A stretch of 64,000 bases of DNA. Source: Cichorium intybus (taxonomy: Eukaryota; Streptophyta; Magnoliopsida; Asterales; Asteraceae). The position numbers were made by a program, and so were the translations under genes. The notes below the pieces were generated by a model. That model worked only from the letters and a program-made list of their open reading frames with translations. It was not told the origin of the DNA and ran no database searches. The stretch lies in assembly GCA_023525715.1 (NCBI GenBank), contig CM042013.1:77874994-77938993 (forward strand), written 5' to 3'. Positions 48,451-60,295 of the stretch are shown here, one piece after another (positions within the stretch are counted from its first letter, which is position 1; every line of letters begins with the position of its first letter).

Positions 48451-49743
48451 ATGTCTTCCACAACCTACTCAAGAGCTCCATATGTCATCGATCAGGTATG
48501 GTCTATGATCTCAGAAATCGGTCTTTCAATAACACCATTTGAGTCCCACATGACTAAGATTGAGAACAGTTTGAAAGCTGATCTCAAACTATATCATGAC
48601 ACAATAGTCAAATCTGATATCTACAAATCTGAATTACAAACCTTGCAACTCAGATTTGGAGAATCAACAAAGACTAGAGACAAACTTGAAAGAGACGTCG
48701 AACGAAAAACAGAAGAATATAATCACGTCTTAGATCAATTAAATGAAGCTCTAAAACAAAAAAGGGACTTAGAAATAAAAAATCAATCTGTTTTTCCATC
48801 TGAAATAAAAGATGCCTTAGAAATAGAAGTCCTTCAGTTAAAACTAAAAATTCAAGATTTAACTGACATAAACTCTAGTTTGATTCTGAAATTAGATGAT
48901 TTTTCAAAACAAATCAAACTTCTTGAATCCGAAAATCAAAGATTTCAAGGAAAACTGGATTCTATCAATCTTGCTAGAAAGCTAAGTGATGATATTTTCA
49001 TCAAAGCAACATCCTTAGGATCTGGCAAAATCGATACAAATTACAGACCTGGATTAGGAAGAGAATCCTTCGAAATCGAACAAACCAAACAAAAAACCAG
49101 GACTAACAGTGAAAACTCTGAATCAACTCTAACAGATCTATCCACATCTGTTAATGAGGAAAATTCAGACGACGAAACAGTTATCAACTGTAACCCAGAT
49201 GATACTGATTTCACTGTTTCCAAAAGATCTTTCACTAATAGGTCTTCAACCCACCAAATCCAAATTACCAACCAAAACTCCTTTTACAAGAAAGACAGTA
49301 CCTCTAAACCAATTGCTCTTCAAAAGGAACAAGGCAAACCCAAAATTTTCAAACAAACCTTTAATCCAAAACAAAAACCTTTTCAAAAACCAATTCAAAA
49401 TCGCTTTCAAGAGAAAAACTTCAATCTCTCAAAGAACTTTCAGAATCCATCATTTCACCAAATTCCACTCTATCATCATAATGTTTTTCAAAACCATCCA
49501 AATCCCAGACATAAAGAAAGGTTATCAAACAGATCTTCACATATAGGATACCTTTCACAAAATCAAAGACCATTTCAACTTACAGGCTTTCAAAAACAAA
49601 TCTTAAATTGGGAAAATCTGATAAGTCAAATCAAGCCTCAACCACTTCGTCCAATTAACAGAAACCATAATGATTTCAAATCACCGAAAACCATTAACAA
49701 ATCAGGACCCACCATGGTTTGGGTACCTAAACTTTCTGTTTAA
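48451..49743 (+). CDS. Gag-like protein of the SIRE-like element, copy 1 (430 aa)
   Basis: Complete 430-codon ORF, 215 nt after LTR1. The N-terminal 60 residues are unrecognized. A coiled coil runs from about residue 45 to 175 (LQTLQLRFGESTKTRDKLER and onward). An acidic, Ser/Asn-rich linker (residues 210-250) and a basic C-terminal half rich in Lys, Gln, Asn, Phe and Pro follow; it ends with VWVPKLSV, the text that precedes the protease in SIRE-type polyproteins. No CCHC zinc knuckle is visible. So it corresponds to the C-terminal gag/linker part, the gag core having been lost. A TAA ends it and the protease start follows in the same frame. A-rich leader at 48375-48435. Kept nearly unchanged in copy 2. 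Confidence 0.75.
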   Translation: MSSTTYSRAPYVIDQVWSMISEIGLSITPFESHMTKIENSLKADLKLYHDTIVKSDIYKSELQTLQLRFGESTKTRDKLERDVERKTEEYNHVLDQLNEALKQKRDLEIKNQSVFPSEIKDALEIEVLQLKLKIQDLTDINSSLILKLDDFSKQIKLLESENQRFQGKLDSINLARKLSDDIFIKATSLGSGKIDTNYRPGLGRESFEIEQTKQKTRTNSENSESTLTDLSTSVNEENSDDETVINCNPDDTDFTVSKRSFTNRSSTHQIQITNQNSFYKKDSTSKPIALQKEQGKPKIFKQTFNPKQKPFQKPIQNRFQEKNFNLSKNFQNPSFHQIPLYHHNVFQNHPNPRHKERLSNRSSHIGYLSQNQRPFQLTGFQKQILNWENLISQIKPQPLRPINRNHNDFKSPKTINKSGPTMVWVPKLSV

Positions 49744-50124
49744 TTGCAGGCACTTTGTGCTGGAGAGCCCAAGGATGATACATGGTATATCGAGAGTGGC
49801 CGTTCCAAGCATATGACAACAAACCATAGCCTTCTACAAGACTTCAGACCCACACTACCTCCGATGCAGAAACTTCACAATCAAACCAAAATGATGCGGA
49901 TCCAGTCGAGGGGGAACCACCAAAACAAGAACCCTCCTAAAACACCCCAATCCACCTGTCCAAATGACCCCAATGCATCATTTATGGGGGAACTCTCGTT
50001 ACCCCATTCTCACCCACAAACCAAAATTTACCAAAAACATTCAAATAACCAAATTCATCAAAAAAAAAATATCCACATAATCAAAAATCACAAAAAAAAA
50101 TTGAATAAAGTTTTATCCTTTTAA
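49744..50124 (+). pseudogene. Protease start and frayed polyprotein end, copy 1
   Basis: In frame with the gag-like ORF after its TAA. DDTWYIESGRSKHMTTN is the region of the copia aspartic protease active site (normally DSGCSRHMTG), here ESG with Asp changed to Glu. Then low-complexity Asn/His/Lys-rich text to the stop at 50122-50124. A truncated pol; enzymatic activity unlikely. Confidence 0.7.
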
Positions 50125-51462
50125 AACTTTTTATAAAACCATGTGATTAACATCTTCTTGACTAAATTTTCAGATACTTATGCTCGATGAATGTTCTCAG
50201 TTATATTGATTCTTAATTAAAGAGAAGGTTCAAATTTCAAACATTTTTGTTATATACACTCTCCTATTCCCTTTGAATTTATTTCAATTATAACGATTTT
50301 ATCTATTAAGGGACATAAGATCAGGAGATTCAGATGAAAACCAAACCCATGTGAGAATTTGTGCCTCGTCTTCAACTGCTAAGTGAAATTCATTTCTGTG
50401 AGCAAAGGTGTTTTTCATTGTGACTTATAGGATTTATACTCTTATACCGTGATGCTAGTCTCATCTTTGCTTAGATATCAAAATGACCAGGGACGATACA
50501 TTCATTTTCTTATATATTAGACAAACTGTCTATTATATCACCTATCCCTATCCTCAATCAAACGACTTCAAAGAAAAGCTTCATCATCTGGCATAACAAA
50601 TCTGACAAATGAAGAAACGACAAAGTCACATCCAACAAATGCTGTCAACAAATCACAATTGGTAACCACATCAGATATCTTTTCACAAATCAAGAAAAGA
50701 TAAAGACAAAGGTGAACACTTCACCAAAGAAAAGGAAGATTTACAACAACAATCAATCAAGACAGACATCTCTCAAAATTTTCCAAACAAACAGATTCTC
50801 AAATGCTTTATCAAATATAGCTGTTAAAACCAAAGATTTACCGGGATACTGTAGCCTTCATAATTGAATATACTTAGTTGCAAACTGCACTATGAATATT
50901 TCTAAAACCCTCTACATGTATTTCCCAACGGAGAGAGAGTGAACATCAATGACATGAATGAAGAAACCATCTGAGTAATGCCGAAACCAGTCTTATGTGA
51001 TTGATTATCTAATATGAAGACCAAGTGACTAAAGTATATAGGTATAAATCCACATTAAGCATAAGTCAACACCTTCAAACTGAGAGATATCACTCATCTT
51101 TAGTGATTATACACCAGTTCTGCACCCAGAACAAACAAACACCTCAGTCAAGTGTGAGCTATACCTATGAGAAGTTCATCTGAATCGACCTATTAAGATC
51201 ACTTGTCGTCTTTATAAATGTTATAAAATCTTAAGGAATATTATGAAAGTACATATACAAAAACCTTTTGAAAATTGAACATGAAACCTTGATTCAGAAA
51301 CAAATATTCTTGACAAACATTTTTCAAAACATAAGTAAAATCTAGTCACACTTTTTCAAAACAAGTGATATGGTTTTATAAATGTTTTATCCAAATTTCA
51401 AGAATTTGCTACCTTACCTTTTAATCTGTTCTTATTTCAGTAATGATCACATAGGGGGAAAT
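50125..51462 (+). other. Non-coding 3' part of interior 1
   Basis: No ORF of note. Ends with the polypurine tract (ATAGGGGGAAAT, 51451-51462) directly before LTR2. SIRE elements often carry an env-like ORF here; none can be read. Confidence 0.7.
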
Positions 51463-52923
51463 TGTTGAAAATAATATTTTTGTATGTGACCATCACTGAA
51501 ATAAGATGAACTGTTTTTATTTTATCTGACAAATATTATCAGTTTATTTCAGGTTGCATGGACTCGAGATCAAAAACAAGAATGAATCAAGACGCAAGAA
51601 ACCTTGAGAAAACAACCAAACCTGAGGAAGTAATGCTACGAACCAAAGAGCAAAATACAAAATATCACACTGCTACAGCAATCACGACGCGACAGAAGGC
51701 ATGGTCGCGACGTGAAGAAAAACCAAAACGCAAAGTCCAGATTGCTACAGCGATCGCGACGCGACGGCCAGCACGGTCGCGACGCGAAGACCTCCAACGC
51801 GAAGACCTTGGACGCGACACCACCAACTTTTCAATCGCGAGACTACCAACCCAACGCACTAACCAGTGGCCGACCAAAAGCAACCCGACACACGCACCTT
51901 CGCGACGCGACGGAAGACCTGGTCGCGACGCGAACACTGTTCTCAGCAACTATAAATAAGAAGCTCACCTCTTGCCATTCTTGTGCAGAAAATAAAACCT
52001 TACACCACACCATACACATTCAAGCACCAATACATCAAGATTAACCCACGTCCAAAGAGCAAGAAAACCTGCCAAAACTCTCTAGAAAACTCTTTTCAAC
52101 CAAAGAAAATCCACGTCCAAACAAACACCAAACAAAACCGCTACACCCATACTCTACCCGACACCAAACAAAACCTCTACCCGACACCAAACAAAACCTC
52201 TTCCCAACACCAAACAAAACCTCTACCCGACACCAAACTTCAAACCTCTAAACAACCTCAACCCGAATACCAAACTACAAAACCTACACACCCTCTACCA
52301 AATACATACACCACGAAAACTAAACCACAAAAACCCCATGCATCTCAATTAAACCGACACCAAAAACCCATTTCACCAAACACCAAAAACTACCAAACCT
52401 CATCCTACCGTAAAGAACAAAAATCGACGCTTCAAAGAAAACACCATCTTCCTCAGCTATCGATAAGTTCTTTTGAAATTATCTGTGTCGTTATTGATTT
52501 ATTTAACCTGTTATAAATCAACTGTACCAAATATCCAATACATCCGAATTGAACCTTGACAACGAAAACATATGTGGACTGTATTTAACCGAGACATCTA
52601 ACTTCTAACTTCTAACTTCTAACTTCTAACCTTTTTATTTATTGTAAAAACACTTTATCGTTGATAATGGCGTTTATTACATCTAACCTCTAACTTCTAA
52701 CATTTACTTTATTTACCGCTTTCTGTCCATTTAAATACTGTCTAGATTAAATTTACCGCTTTATTTTACTTATTTATAGTTTTCAGTAACTTAGTTTTAG
52801 TTTATATTTATTCCGAAACTCTTATTTATTCCGCATAGTATAGATAAAATACATATCTGTCACACAGTAATCGGCTTAATAACCCTTATTCGTGGAGATC
52901 GGTTATCGTATTTTTTTTCAACA
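51463..52923 (+). repeat. LTR2 (middle) of the three-LTR element
   Basis: 1461 bp, shared as 3' LTR of interior 1 and 5' LTR of interior 2. Preceded by a polypurine tract and followed by a primer-binding site. No target duplication on either side. Confidence 0.95.
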
Positions 52924-52924
52924 A

Positions 52925-52937
52925 TTGGTATCAGAGC
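52925..52937 (+). promoter_or_regulatory. Primer-binding site, interior 2
   Basis: TTGGTATCAGAGC directly after LTR2. Confidence 0.9.
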
Positions 52938-53142
52938 TCGTGTGATTTAGTCTGAAATTTTTGTCGAAAACTTTATTTGTGTAGCGTTTTTATAACCAAC
53001 CAATAAGTTTTCCTTAAAAATTTCATTTTAATATCACTTGTTCAAAATCCTTTCAAAACCTAAAAAAAAAAAAAATTAAAAAAAAAAAAATTAAAAAAAA
53101 ATTAAAATCTTAAAATTTTCAAAAAAAATAAACAACCCAAAA

Positions 53143-54435
53143 ATGTCTTCCACAACCTACTCAAGAGCTCCATATGTCATCGATCAGGTATGGTCTATGA
53201 TCTCAGAAATCGGTCTTTCAATAACACCATTTGAGTCCCACATGACTAAGATTGAGAACAGTTTGAAAGCTGATCTCAAACTATATCATGACACAATAGT
53301 CAAATCTGATATCTACAAATCTGAATTACAAACCTTGCAACTCAGATTTGGAGAATCAACAAAGACTAGAGACAAACTTGAAAGAGACGTCGAACGAAAA
53401 ACAGAAGAATATAATCACGTCTTAGATCAATTAAATGAAGCTCTAAAACAAAAAAGGGACTTAGAAATAAAAAATCAATCTGTTTTTCCATCTGAAATAA
53501 AAGATGCCTTAGAAATAGAAGTCCTTCAGTTAAAACTAAAAATTCAAGATTTAACTGACATAAACTCTAGTTTGATTCTGAAATTAGATGATTTTTCAAA
53601 ACAAATCAAACTTCTTGAATCCGAAAATCAAAGATTTCAAGGAAAACTGGATTCTATCAATCTTGCTAGAAAGCTAAGTGATGATATTTTCATCAAAGCA
53701 ACATCCTTAGGATCTGGCAAAATCGATACAAATTACAGACCTGGATTAGGAAGAGAATCCTTCGAAATCGAACAAACCAAACAAGAAACCAGGACTAACA
53801 GTGAAAACTCTGAATCAACTCTAACAGATCTATCCACATCTGTTAATGAGGAAAATTCAGACGACGAAACAGTTATCAACTGTAACCCAGATGATACTGA
53901 TTTCACTGTTTCCAAAAGATCTTTCACTAATAGGTCTTCAACCCACCAAATCCAAATTACCAACCAAAACTCCTTTTACAAGAAAGGCAGTACCTCTAAA
54001 CCAATTGCTCTTCAAAAGGAACAAGGCAAACCCAAAATTTTCAAACAAACCTTTAATCCAAAACAAAAACCTTTTCAAAAACCAATTCAAAATCGCTTTC
54101 AAGAGAAAAACTTCAATCTCTCAAAGAACTTTCAGAATCCATCATTTCACCAAATTCCACTCTATCATCATAATGTTTTTCAAAACCATCCAAATCCCAG
54201 ACATAAAGAAAGGTTATCAAACAGATCTTCACATATAGGATACCTTTCACAAAATCAAAGACCATTTCAACTTACAGGCTTTCAAAAACAAATCTTAAAT
54301 TGGGAAAATCTGATAAGTCAAATCAAGCCTCAACCACTTCGTCCAATTAACAGAAACCATAATGATTTCAAATCACCGAAAACCATTAACAAATCAGGAC
54401 CCACCATGGTTTGGGTACCTAAACTTTCTGTTTAA
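53143..54435 (+). CDS. Gag-like protein of the SIRE-like element, copy 2 (430 aa)
   Basis: Same length as copy 1. I see two amino-acid differences: Lys to Glu in the TKQKTRT/TKQETRT segment (about residue 213) and Asp to Gly in the FYKKDST/FYKKGST segment (about residue 279). The A-rich leader before it is 5 bp longer than in copy 1. The coiled coil, acidic linker and basic tail are retained, and the TAA before the protease start is also the same. Confidence 0.75.
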   Translation: MSSTTYSRAPYVIDQVWSMISEIGLSITPFESHMTKIENSLKADLKLYHDTIVKSDIYKSELQTLQLRFGESTKTRDKLERDVERKTEEYNHVLDQLNEALKQKRDLEIKNQSVFPSEIKDALEIEVLQLKLKIQDLTDINSSLILKLDDFSKQIKLLESENQRFQGKLDSINLARKLSDDIFIKATSLGSGKIDTNYRPGLGRESFEIEQTKQETRTNSENSESTLTDLSTSVNEENSDDETVINCNPDDTDFTVSKRSFTNRSSTHQIQITNQNSFYKKGSTSKPIALQKEQGKPKIFKQTFNPKQKPFQKPIQNRFQEKNFNLSKNFQNPSFHQIPLYHHNVFQNHPNPRHKERLSNRSSHIGYLSQNQRPFQLTGFQKQILNWENLISQIKPQPLRPINRNHNDFKSPKTINKSGPTMVWVPKLSV

Positions 54436-54801
54436 TTGCAGGCACTTTGTGCTGGAGAGCCCAAGGATGATACATGGTATATCGAGAGTGGCCGTTCCAA
54501 GCATATGACAACAAACCATAGCCTTCTACAAGACTTCAGACCCACACTACCTCCGATGCAGAAACTTCACAATCAAACCAAAATGATGCGGATCCAGTCG
54601 AGGGGGAACCACCAAAACAAGAACCCTCCTAAAACACCCCAATCCACCTGTCCAAATGACCCCAATGCATCATTTATGGGGGAACTCTCGTTACCCCATT
54701 CTCACCCACAAACCAAAATTTACCAAAAACATTCAAATAACCAAATTCATCAAAAAAAAAATATCCACATAATCAAAAATCACAAAAAAAAAATTGAATA
54801 A
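54436..54801 (+). pseudogene. Protease start and frayed polyprotein end, copy 2
   Basis: Same ESG-type protease start as copy 1. One extra A in the terminal A-run near 54783-54792 shifts the frame, so it stops 5 codons earlier than copy 1. Confidence 0.7.
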
Positions 54802-56155
54802 AGTTTTATCCTTTTAAAACTTTTTATAAAACCATGTGATTAACATCTTCTTGACTAAATTTTCAGATACTTATGCTCGATGAATGTTCTCAGTTATATT
54901 GATTCTTAATTAAAGAGAAGGTTCAAATTTCAAACATTTTTGTTATGTACACTCTCCTATTCCCTTTGAATTTATTTCAATTATAACGATTTTATCTATT
55001 AAGGGACATAAGATCAGGAGATTCAGATGAAAACCAAACCCATGTGAGAATTTGTGCCTCGTCTTCAACTGCTAAGTGAAATTCATTTCTGTGAGCAAAG
55101 GTGTTTTTCATTGTGACTTATAGGATTTATACTCTTATACCGTGATGCTAGTCTCATCTTTGCTTAGATATCAAAATGACCAGGGACGATACATTCATTT
55201 TCTTATATATTAGACAAACTGTCTATTATATCACCTATCCCTATCCTCAATCAAACGACTTCAAAGAAAAGCTTCATCATCTGGCATAACAAATCTGACA
55301 AATGAAGAAACGACAAAGTCACATCCAACAAATGCTGTCAACAAATCACAATTGGTAACCACATCAGATATCTTTTCACAAATCAAGAAAAGATAAAGAC
55401 AAAGGTGAACACTTCACCAAAGAAAAGGAAGATTTACAACAACAATCAATCAAGACAGACATCTCTCAAAATTTTCCAAACAAACAGATTCTCAAATGCT
55501 TTATCAAATATAGCTGTTAAAACCAAAGATTTACCGGGATACTGTAGCCTTCATAATTGAATATACTTAGTTGCAAACTGCACTATGAATATTTCTAAAA
55601 CCCTCTACATGTATTTCCCAACGGAGAGAGAGTGAACATCAATGACATGAATGAAGAAACCATCTGAGTAATGCCGAAACCAGTCTTATGTGATTGATTA
55701 TCTAATATGAAGACCAAGTGACTAAAGTATATAGGTATAAATCCACATTAAGCATAAGTCAACACCTTCAAACTGAGAGATATCACTCATCTTTAGTGAT
55801 TATACACCAGTTCTGCACCCAGAACAAACAAACACCTCAGTCAAGTGTGAGCTATACCTATGAGAAGTTCATCTGAATCGACCTATTAAGATCACTTGTC
55901 GTCTTTATAAATGTTATAAAATCTTAAGGAATATTATGAAAGTACATATACAAAAACCTTTTGAAAATTGAACATGAAACCTTGATTCAGAAACAAATAT
56001 TCTTGACAAACATTTTTCAAAACATAAGTAAAATCTAGTCACACTTTTTCAAAACAAGTGATATGGTTTTATAAATGTTTTATCCAAATTTCAAGAATTT
56101 GCTACCTTACCTTTTAATCTGTTCTTATTTCAGTAATGATCACATAGGGGGAAAT
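54802..56155 (+). other. Non-coding 3' part of interior 2
   Basis: Nearly identical to 50125-51462. No gene. Polypurine tract at its end before LTR3. Confidence 0.7.
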
Positions 56156-57616
56156 TGTTGAAAATAATATTTTTGTATGTGACCATCACTGAAATAAGAT
56201 GAACTGTTTTTATTTTATCTGACAAATATTATCAGTTTATTTCAGGTTGCATGGACTCGAGATCAAAAACAAGAATGAATCAAGACGCAAGAAACCTTGA
56301 GAAAACAACCAAACCTGAGGAAGTAATGCTACGAACCAAAGAGCAAAATACAAAATATCACACTGCTACAGCAATCACGACGCGACAGAAGGCATGGTCG
56401 CGACGTGAAGAAAAACCAAAACGCAAAGTCCAGATTGCTACAGCGATCGCGACGCGACGGCCAGCACGGTCGCGACGCGAAGACCTCCAACGCGAAGACC
56501 TTGGACGCGACACCACCAACTTTTCAATCGCGAGACTACCAACCCAACGCACTAACCAGTGGCCGACCAAAAGCAACCCGACACACGCACCTTCGCGACG
56601 CGACGGAAGACCTGGTCGCGACGCGAACACTGTTCTCAGCAACTATAAATAAGAAGCTCACCTCTTGCCATTCTTGTGCAGAAAATAAAACCTTACACCA
56701 CACCATACACATTCAAGCACCAATACATCAAGATTAACCCACGTCCAAAGAGCAAGAAAACCTGCCAAAACTCTCTAGAAAACTCTTTTCAACCAAAGAA
56801 AATCCACGTCCAAACAAACACCAAACAAAACCGCTACACCCATACTCTACCCGACACCAAACAAAACCTCTACCCGACACCAAACAAAACCTCTTCCCAA
56901 CACCAAACAAAACCTCTACCCGACACCAAACTTCAAACCTCTAAACAACCTCAACCCGAATACCAAACTACAAAACCTACACACCCTCTACCAAATACAT
57001 ACACCACGAAAACTAAACCACAAAAACCCCATGCATCTCAATTAAACCGACACCAAAAACCCATTTCACCAAACACCAAAAACTACCAAACCTCATCCTA
57101 CCGTAAAGAACAAGAATCGACGCTTCAAAGAAAACACCATCTTCCTCAGCTATCGATAAGTTCTTTTGAAATTATCTGTGTCGTTATTGATTTATTTAAC
57201 CTGTTATAAATCAACTGTACCAAATATCCAATACATCCGAATTGAACCTTGACAACGAAAACATATGTGGACTGTATTTAACCGAGACATCTAACTTCTA
57301 ACTTCTAACTTCTAACTTCTAACCTTTTTATTTATTGTAAAAACACTTTATCGTTGATAATGACGTTTATTACATCTAACCTCTAACTTCTAACATTTAC
57401 TTTATTTACCGCTTTCTGTCCATTTAAATACTGTCTAGATTAAATTTACCGCTTTATTTTACTTATTTATAGTTTTCAGTAACTTAGTTTTAGTTTTTAT
57501 TTATTCCGAAACTCTTATTTATTCCGCATAGTATAGATAAAATACATATCTGTCACACAGTAATCGGCTTAATAACCCTTATTCGTGGAGATCGGTTATC
57601 GTATTTTTTTTCAACA
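56156..57616 (+). repeat. LTR3 of the three-LTR element
   Basis: 1461 bp, closest to LTR2. Followed by the target duplication GGTTA and not by a primer site, as expected for the true 3' LTR. Confidence 0.95.
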
Positions 57617-58233
57617 GGTTACATCTGATCAGTCGCAAATCACGCATTACGTTTATAGACTTTAAAATCCAAATCCAATCAGGCGGTGAGGCGATTCTCG
57701 TTTCCCTCATTCTTGCATCTGGCAAGTCGCAAGTCGCAACTATGAACTCATTCTTGTTCTCTCACTTACCAAGTCACGATCGATTCGTCGTTCTCACTTC
57801 TCAGTCATGATGTCTTGCTAACCCACGTCGGAAGCTCACAATCGATTTGCCCCCAACAATCGTAACCCCTTTGGAACCAAAATTAGATATTGTATATGCT
57901 ATTTCACACGATACAAGATCATACAAATCGCATCATCTTCGAATTACACACATAGACTAGAAATCTCGACATCAATTAGTTGTTAGTTATGCAGCCTTCC
58001 CCCTCTGTTCAAACGTTGAATCGTCGTACTTGAAATACACACGTAGACTATCGATCATGACCTCACGAACATCAGATGTAAGTTTTCATTGTCAATTTTT
58101 TATTCTAATTGTGAAAATACATGGGCATGTTGAAAGTGTTGGTGGTTTTAGTTCTCATTTACATGTGGGTAATACTCTTGATTGACATGAGTGTTCAATG
58201 GCACGATGAAATGTTTGAAAGAAATGAAACCTT

Positions 58234-58443
58234 ATGTACATTGTTTTTTCTTACATCCAACCTTTTATAAAATTGCAAGAGTTTATTTTTCAAGTTAAAA
58301 ATGATCATTTTGGTTTGTATGATCCAGTTACAGCCAAGACTAAAACCTTCAAGATAATCGGTAGAATGGGAATAAGTAAAGTTGTGGAGTATGTTGATAG
58401 TCTTCTTTACGTAGCACTTGAGAAGCTTGACAAGAGATGCTGA
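58234..58443 (+). pseudogene. Fragment like the F-box associated (FBA) domain C-end
   Basis: A 69-aa open piece. FQVKNDHFGLYDPVTAKTKT followed by FKIIGRMG and VVEYVDSLLYV has the pattern of plant F-box proteins in their FBA/kelch-like C-terminus (aspartate-proline turn YDP, then YV-SL). No F-box or upstream part is present. The stop at 58441-58443 is at the normal kind of position. Likely a gene fragment captured by the CACTA element; family call is moderate. Confidence 0.45.
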
Positions 58444-58506
58444 AGCATCTCTCGGTTTCATTTTTGATTTTTGAAAGGTGGATGGTCAAAAGGGCTATAA
58501 AAAACC

Positions 58507-58526
58507 ATATATATATATATATATAA
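58507..58526. repeat. Short (AT)n tract
   Basis: About 20 bp of AT dinucleotides. Confidence 0.9.
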
Positions 58527-58618
58527 TGAAATAATTATGAAAACCGGACCGGACATCGAACCGGTCGTCTTACCGGTTCGATAGTTCAACTGGTTCGACC
58601 GGTCGGACCGGTCTAAAA

Positions 58619-58622
<4 letters not shown>

Positions 58623-58703
<81 letters not shown>
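58623..58703. repeat. (AT)n microsatellite
   Basis: About 81 bp of uninterrupted AT dinucleotides. Confidence 0.95.
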
Positions 58704-58705
<2 letters not shown>

Positions 58706-58747
58706 GAAATAATTATGAAATTTGATAAATGTATAAATCTTTTAATC

Positions 58748-58748
<1 letters not shown>

Positions 58749-58832
<84 letters not shown>
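58749..58832. repeat. (TA)n microsatellite, left flank of the fold-back MITE
   Basis: About 84 bp of uninterrupted TA dinucleotides. Confidence 0.95.
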
Positions 58833-58834
<2 letters not shown>

Positions 58835-58840
58835 CGATCG

Positions 58841-59150
58841 GGTTAGGACTCGTGAGGACACCTTAAAAAAATTGAAAAAAAATAAACAAAAAATATAAAT
58901 AATAAAATGGATCATAGTACTATATTGGAGAAAAAAAATTCGAAAAAAAACTTTTGGATCATTATTTTTTTATAATGAAACAATGATACACAAAATAAAT
59001 TTTTTTGTGGATCATTGCTGTTTTTCAATGATCCAAATTTTTTTTCCAATTTTTTTTTTGATGATGATATAGTACTATTCTCGATTTTATGATTTGTATT
59101 TTTTTATATTTTTTTTCAATTTTTTTAAGGTGTCCGTACGAGTCCTTACC
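58841..59150. mobile_element. Fold-back MITE between (TA)n arrays (Micron-like)
   Basis: Left arm 58841-58864 (GGACTCGTGAGGACACC core) and right arm 59127-59150 match in reverse at 21 of 24 bases. The inner arms also pair (poly-A/T segments, TTTTGGATCATT against AATGATCCAAA, GTACTATA against its reverse), so most of the 310 bp can fold as one hairpin. (TA)n tracts lie on both sides. Confidence 0.7.
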
Positions 59151-59176
59151 GAAAAAAGAGTTATCACCGTAACGGG

Positions 59177-59741
<565 letters not shown>

Positions 59742-60295
59742 ACAGCTACGGATCTTACTACGGAAGCTTGATAACGGATTTTACTACGGAAGTGTGACCA
59801 TGGAAATTCCTACAAATTTTACTACGGAGGCTTGACCACGGAAATTTCTACAGAATCATTGCTACAGATTTTTTTACGGAAACATAGTCACGGATTTTTC
59901 AACGGAAGCTTGACCACGGACTTTGCTACAGAATTATTGTTACAGATTTTACTACGGAAGCCTGACCACGAAATTTGCAACAAAATTATTGCAACGGAAT
60001 TTGCAACGAAACCCGTTACAGAAGTAGCAACGGAAAAAGAGCCATGGAATTCGCTACGGACAAACAGCTATGGAAATTGCTACGGAGTCCACCTACGGAA
60101 TTCGCTTGCGCTACGGAATCTGTCCATAGCAAAGTTGCTACGAAAATAAAAGTTTGTAGCAAACTCATTCGCTACAGGATTTATTGTAACGGAAGAGTTC
60201 CGTAACAATTTCCGTTGCAAAACCCATTTAGCAACGGAATTTTAATGTTTAGCAACGGAATTCGTCTGTTGCTAAATCGCTGTTTTCTTGTAGTG
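59742..60295. repeat. Right subterminal repeat region of the CACTA element
   Basis: About 20 copies of CTACGGAA/ATTACGGA-like units, with TTGACCACGGAAATT phrases repeated at intervals, ending at GCTGTTTTCTTGTAGTG. Confidence 0.8.

Larger units (their letters stand above)
46776..57616 (+). mobile_element. SIRE-like copia retrotransposon with three LTRs and two internal regions
   Basis: LTR (46776-48236), interior (48237-51462), LTR (51463-52923), interior (52924-56155), LTR (56156-57616). Only the outer ends are flanked by the target duplication GGTTA (46771-46775 and 57617-57621), so the array is one insertion enlarged in place, not two insertions. Each LTR is 1461 bp. By eye LTR1 differs from LTR2 at about 8 sites, LTR2 from LTR3 at 3, and LTR1 from LTR3 at 9. 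Each interior has a tRNA-Met primer site, a gag-like ORF, a protease start, a long non-coding part and a polypurine tract (AGGGGGAAAT). Integrase, RT and RNase H are absent, so it is non-autonomous. Confidence 0.93.
57622..58540 (+). other. CACTA interior downstream of the retrotransposon
   Basis: Contains TCGCAAGTCGCAA-type short repeats (57640-57740), a T-rich stretch and an F-box-associated domain fragment (58234-58443). Possibly captured host gene sequence. Confidence 0.4.
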
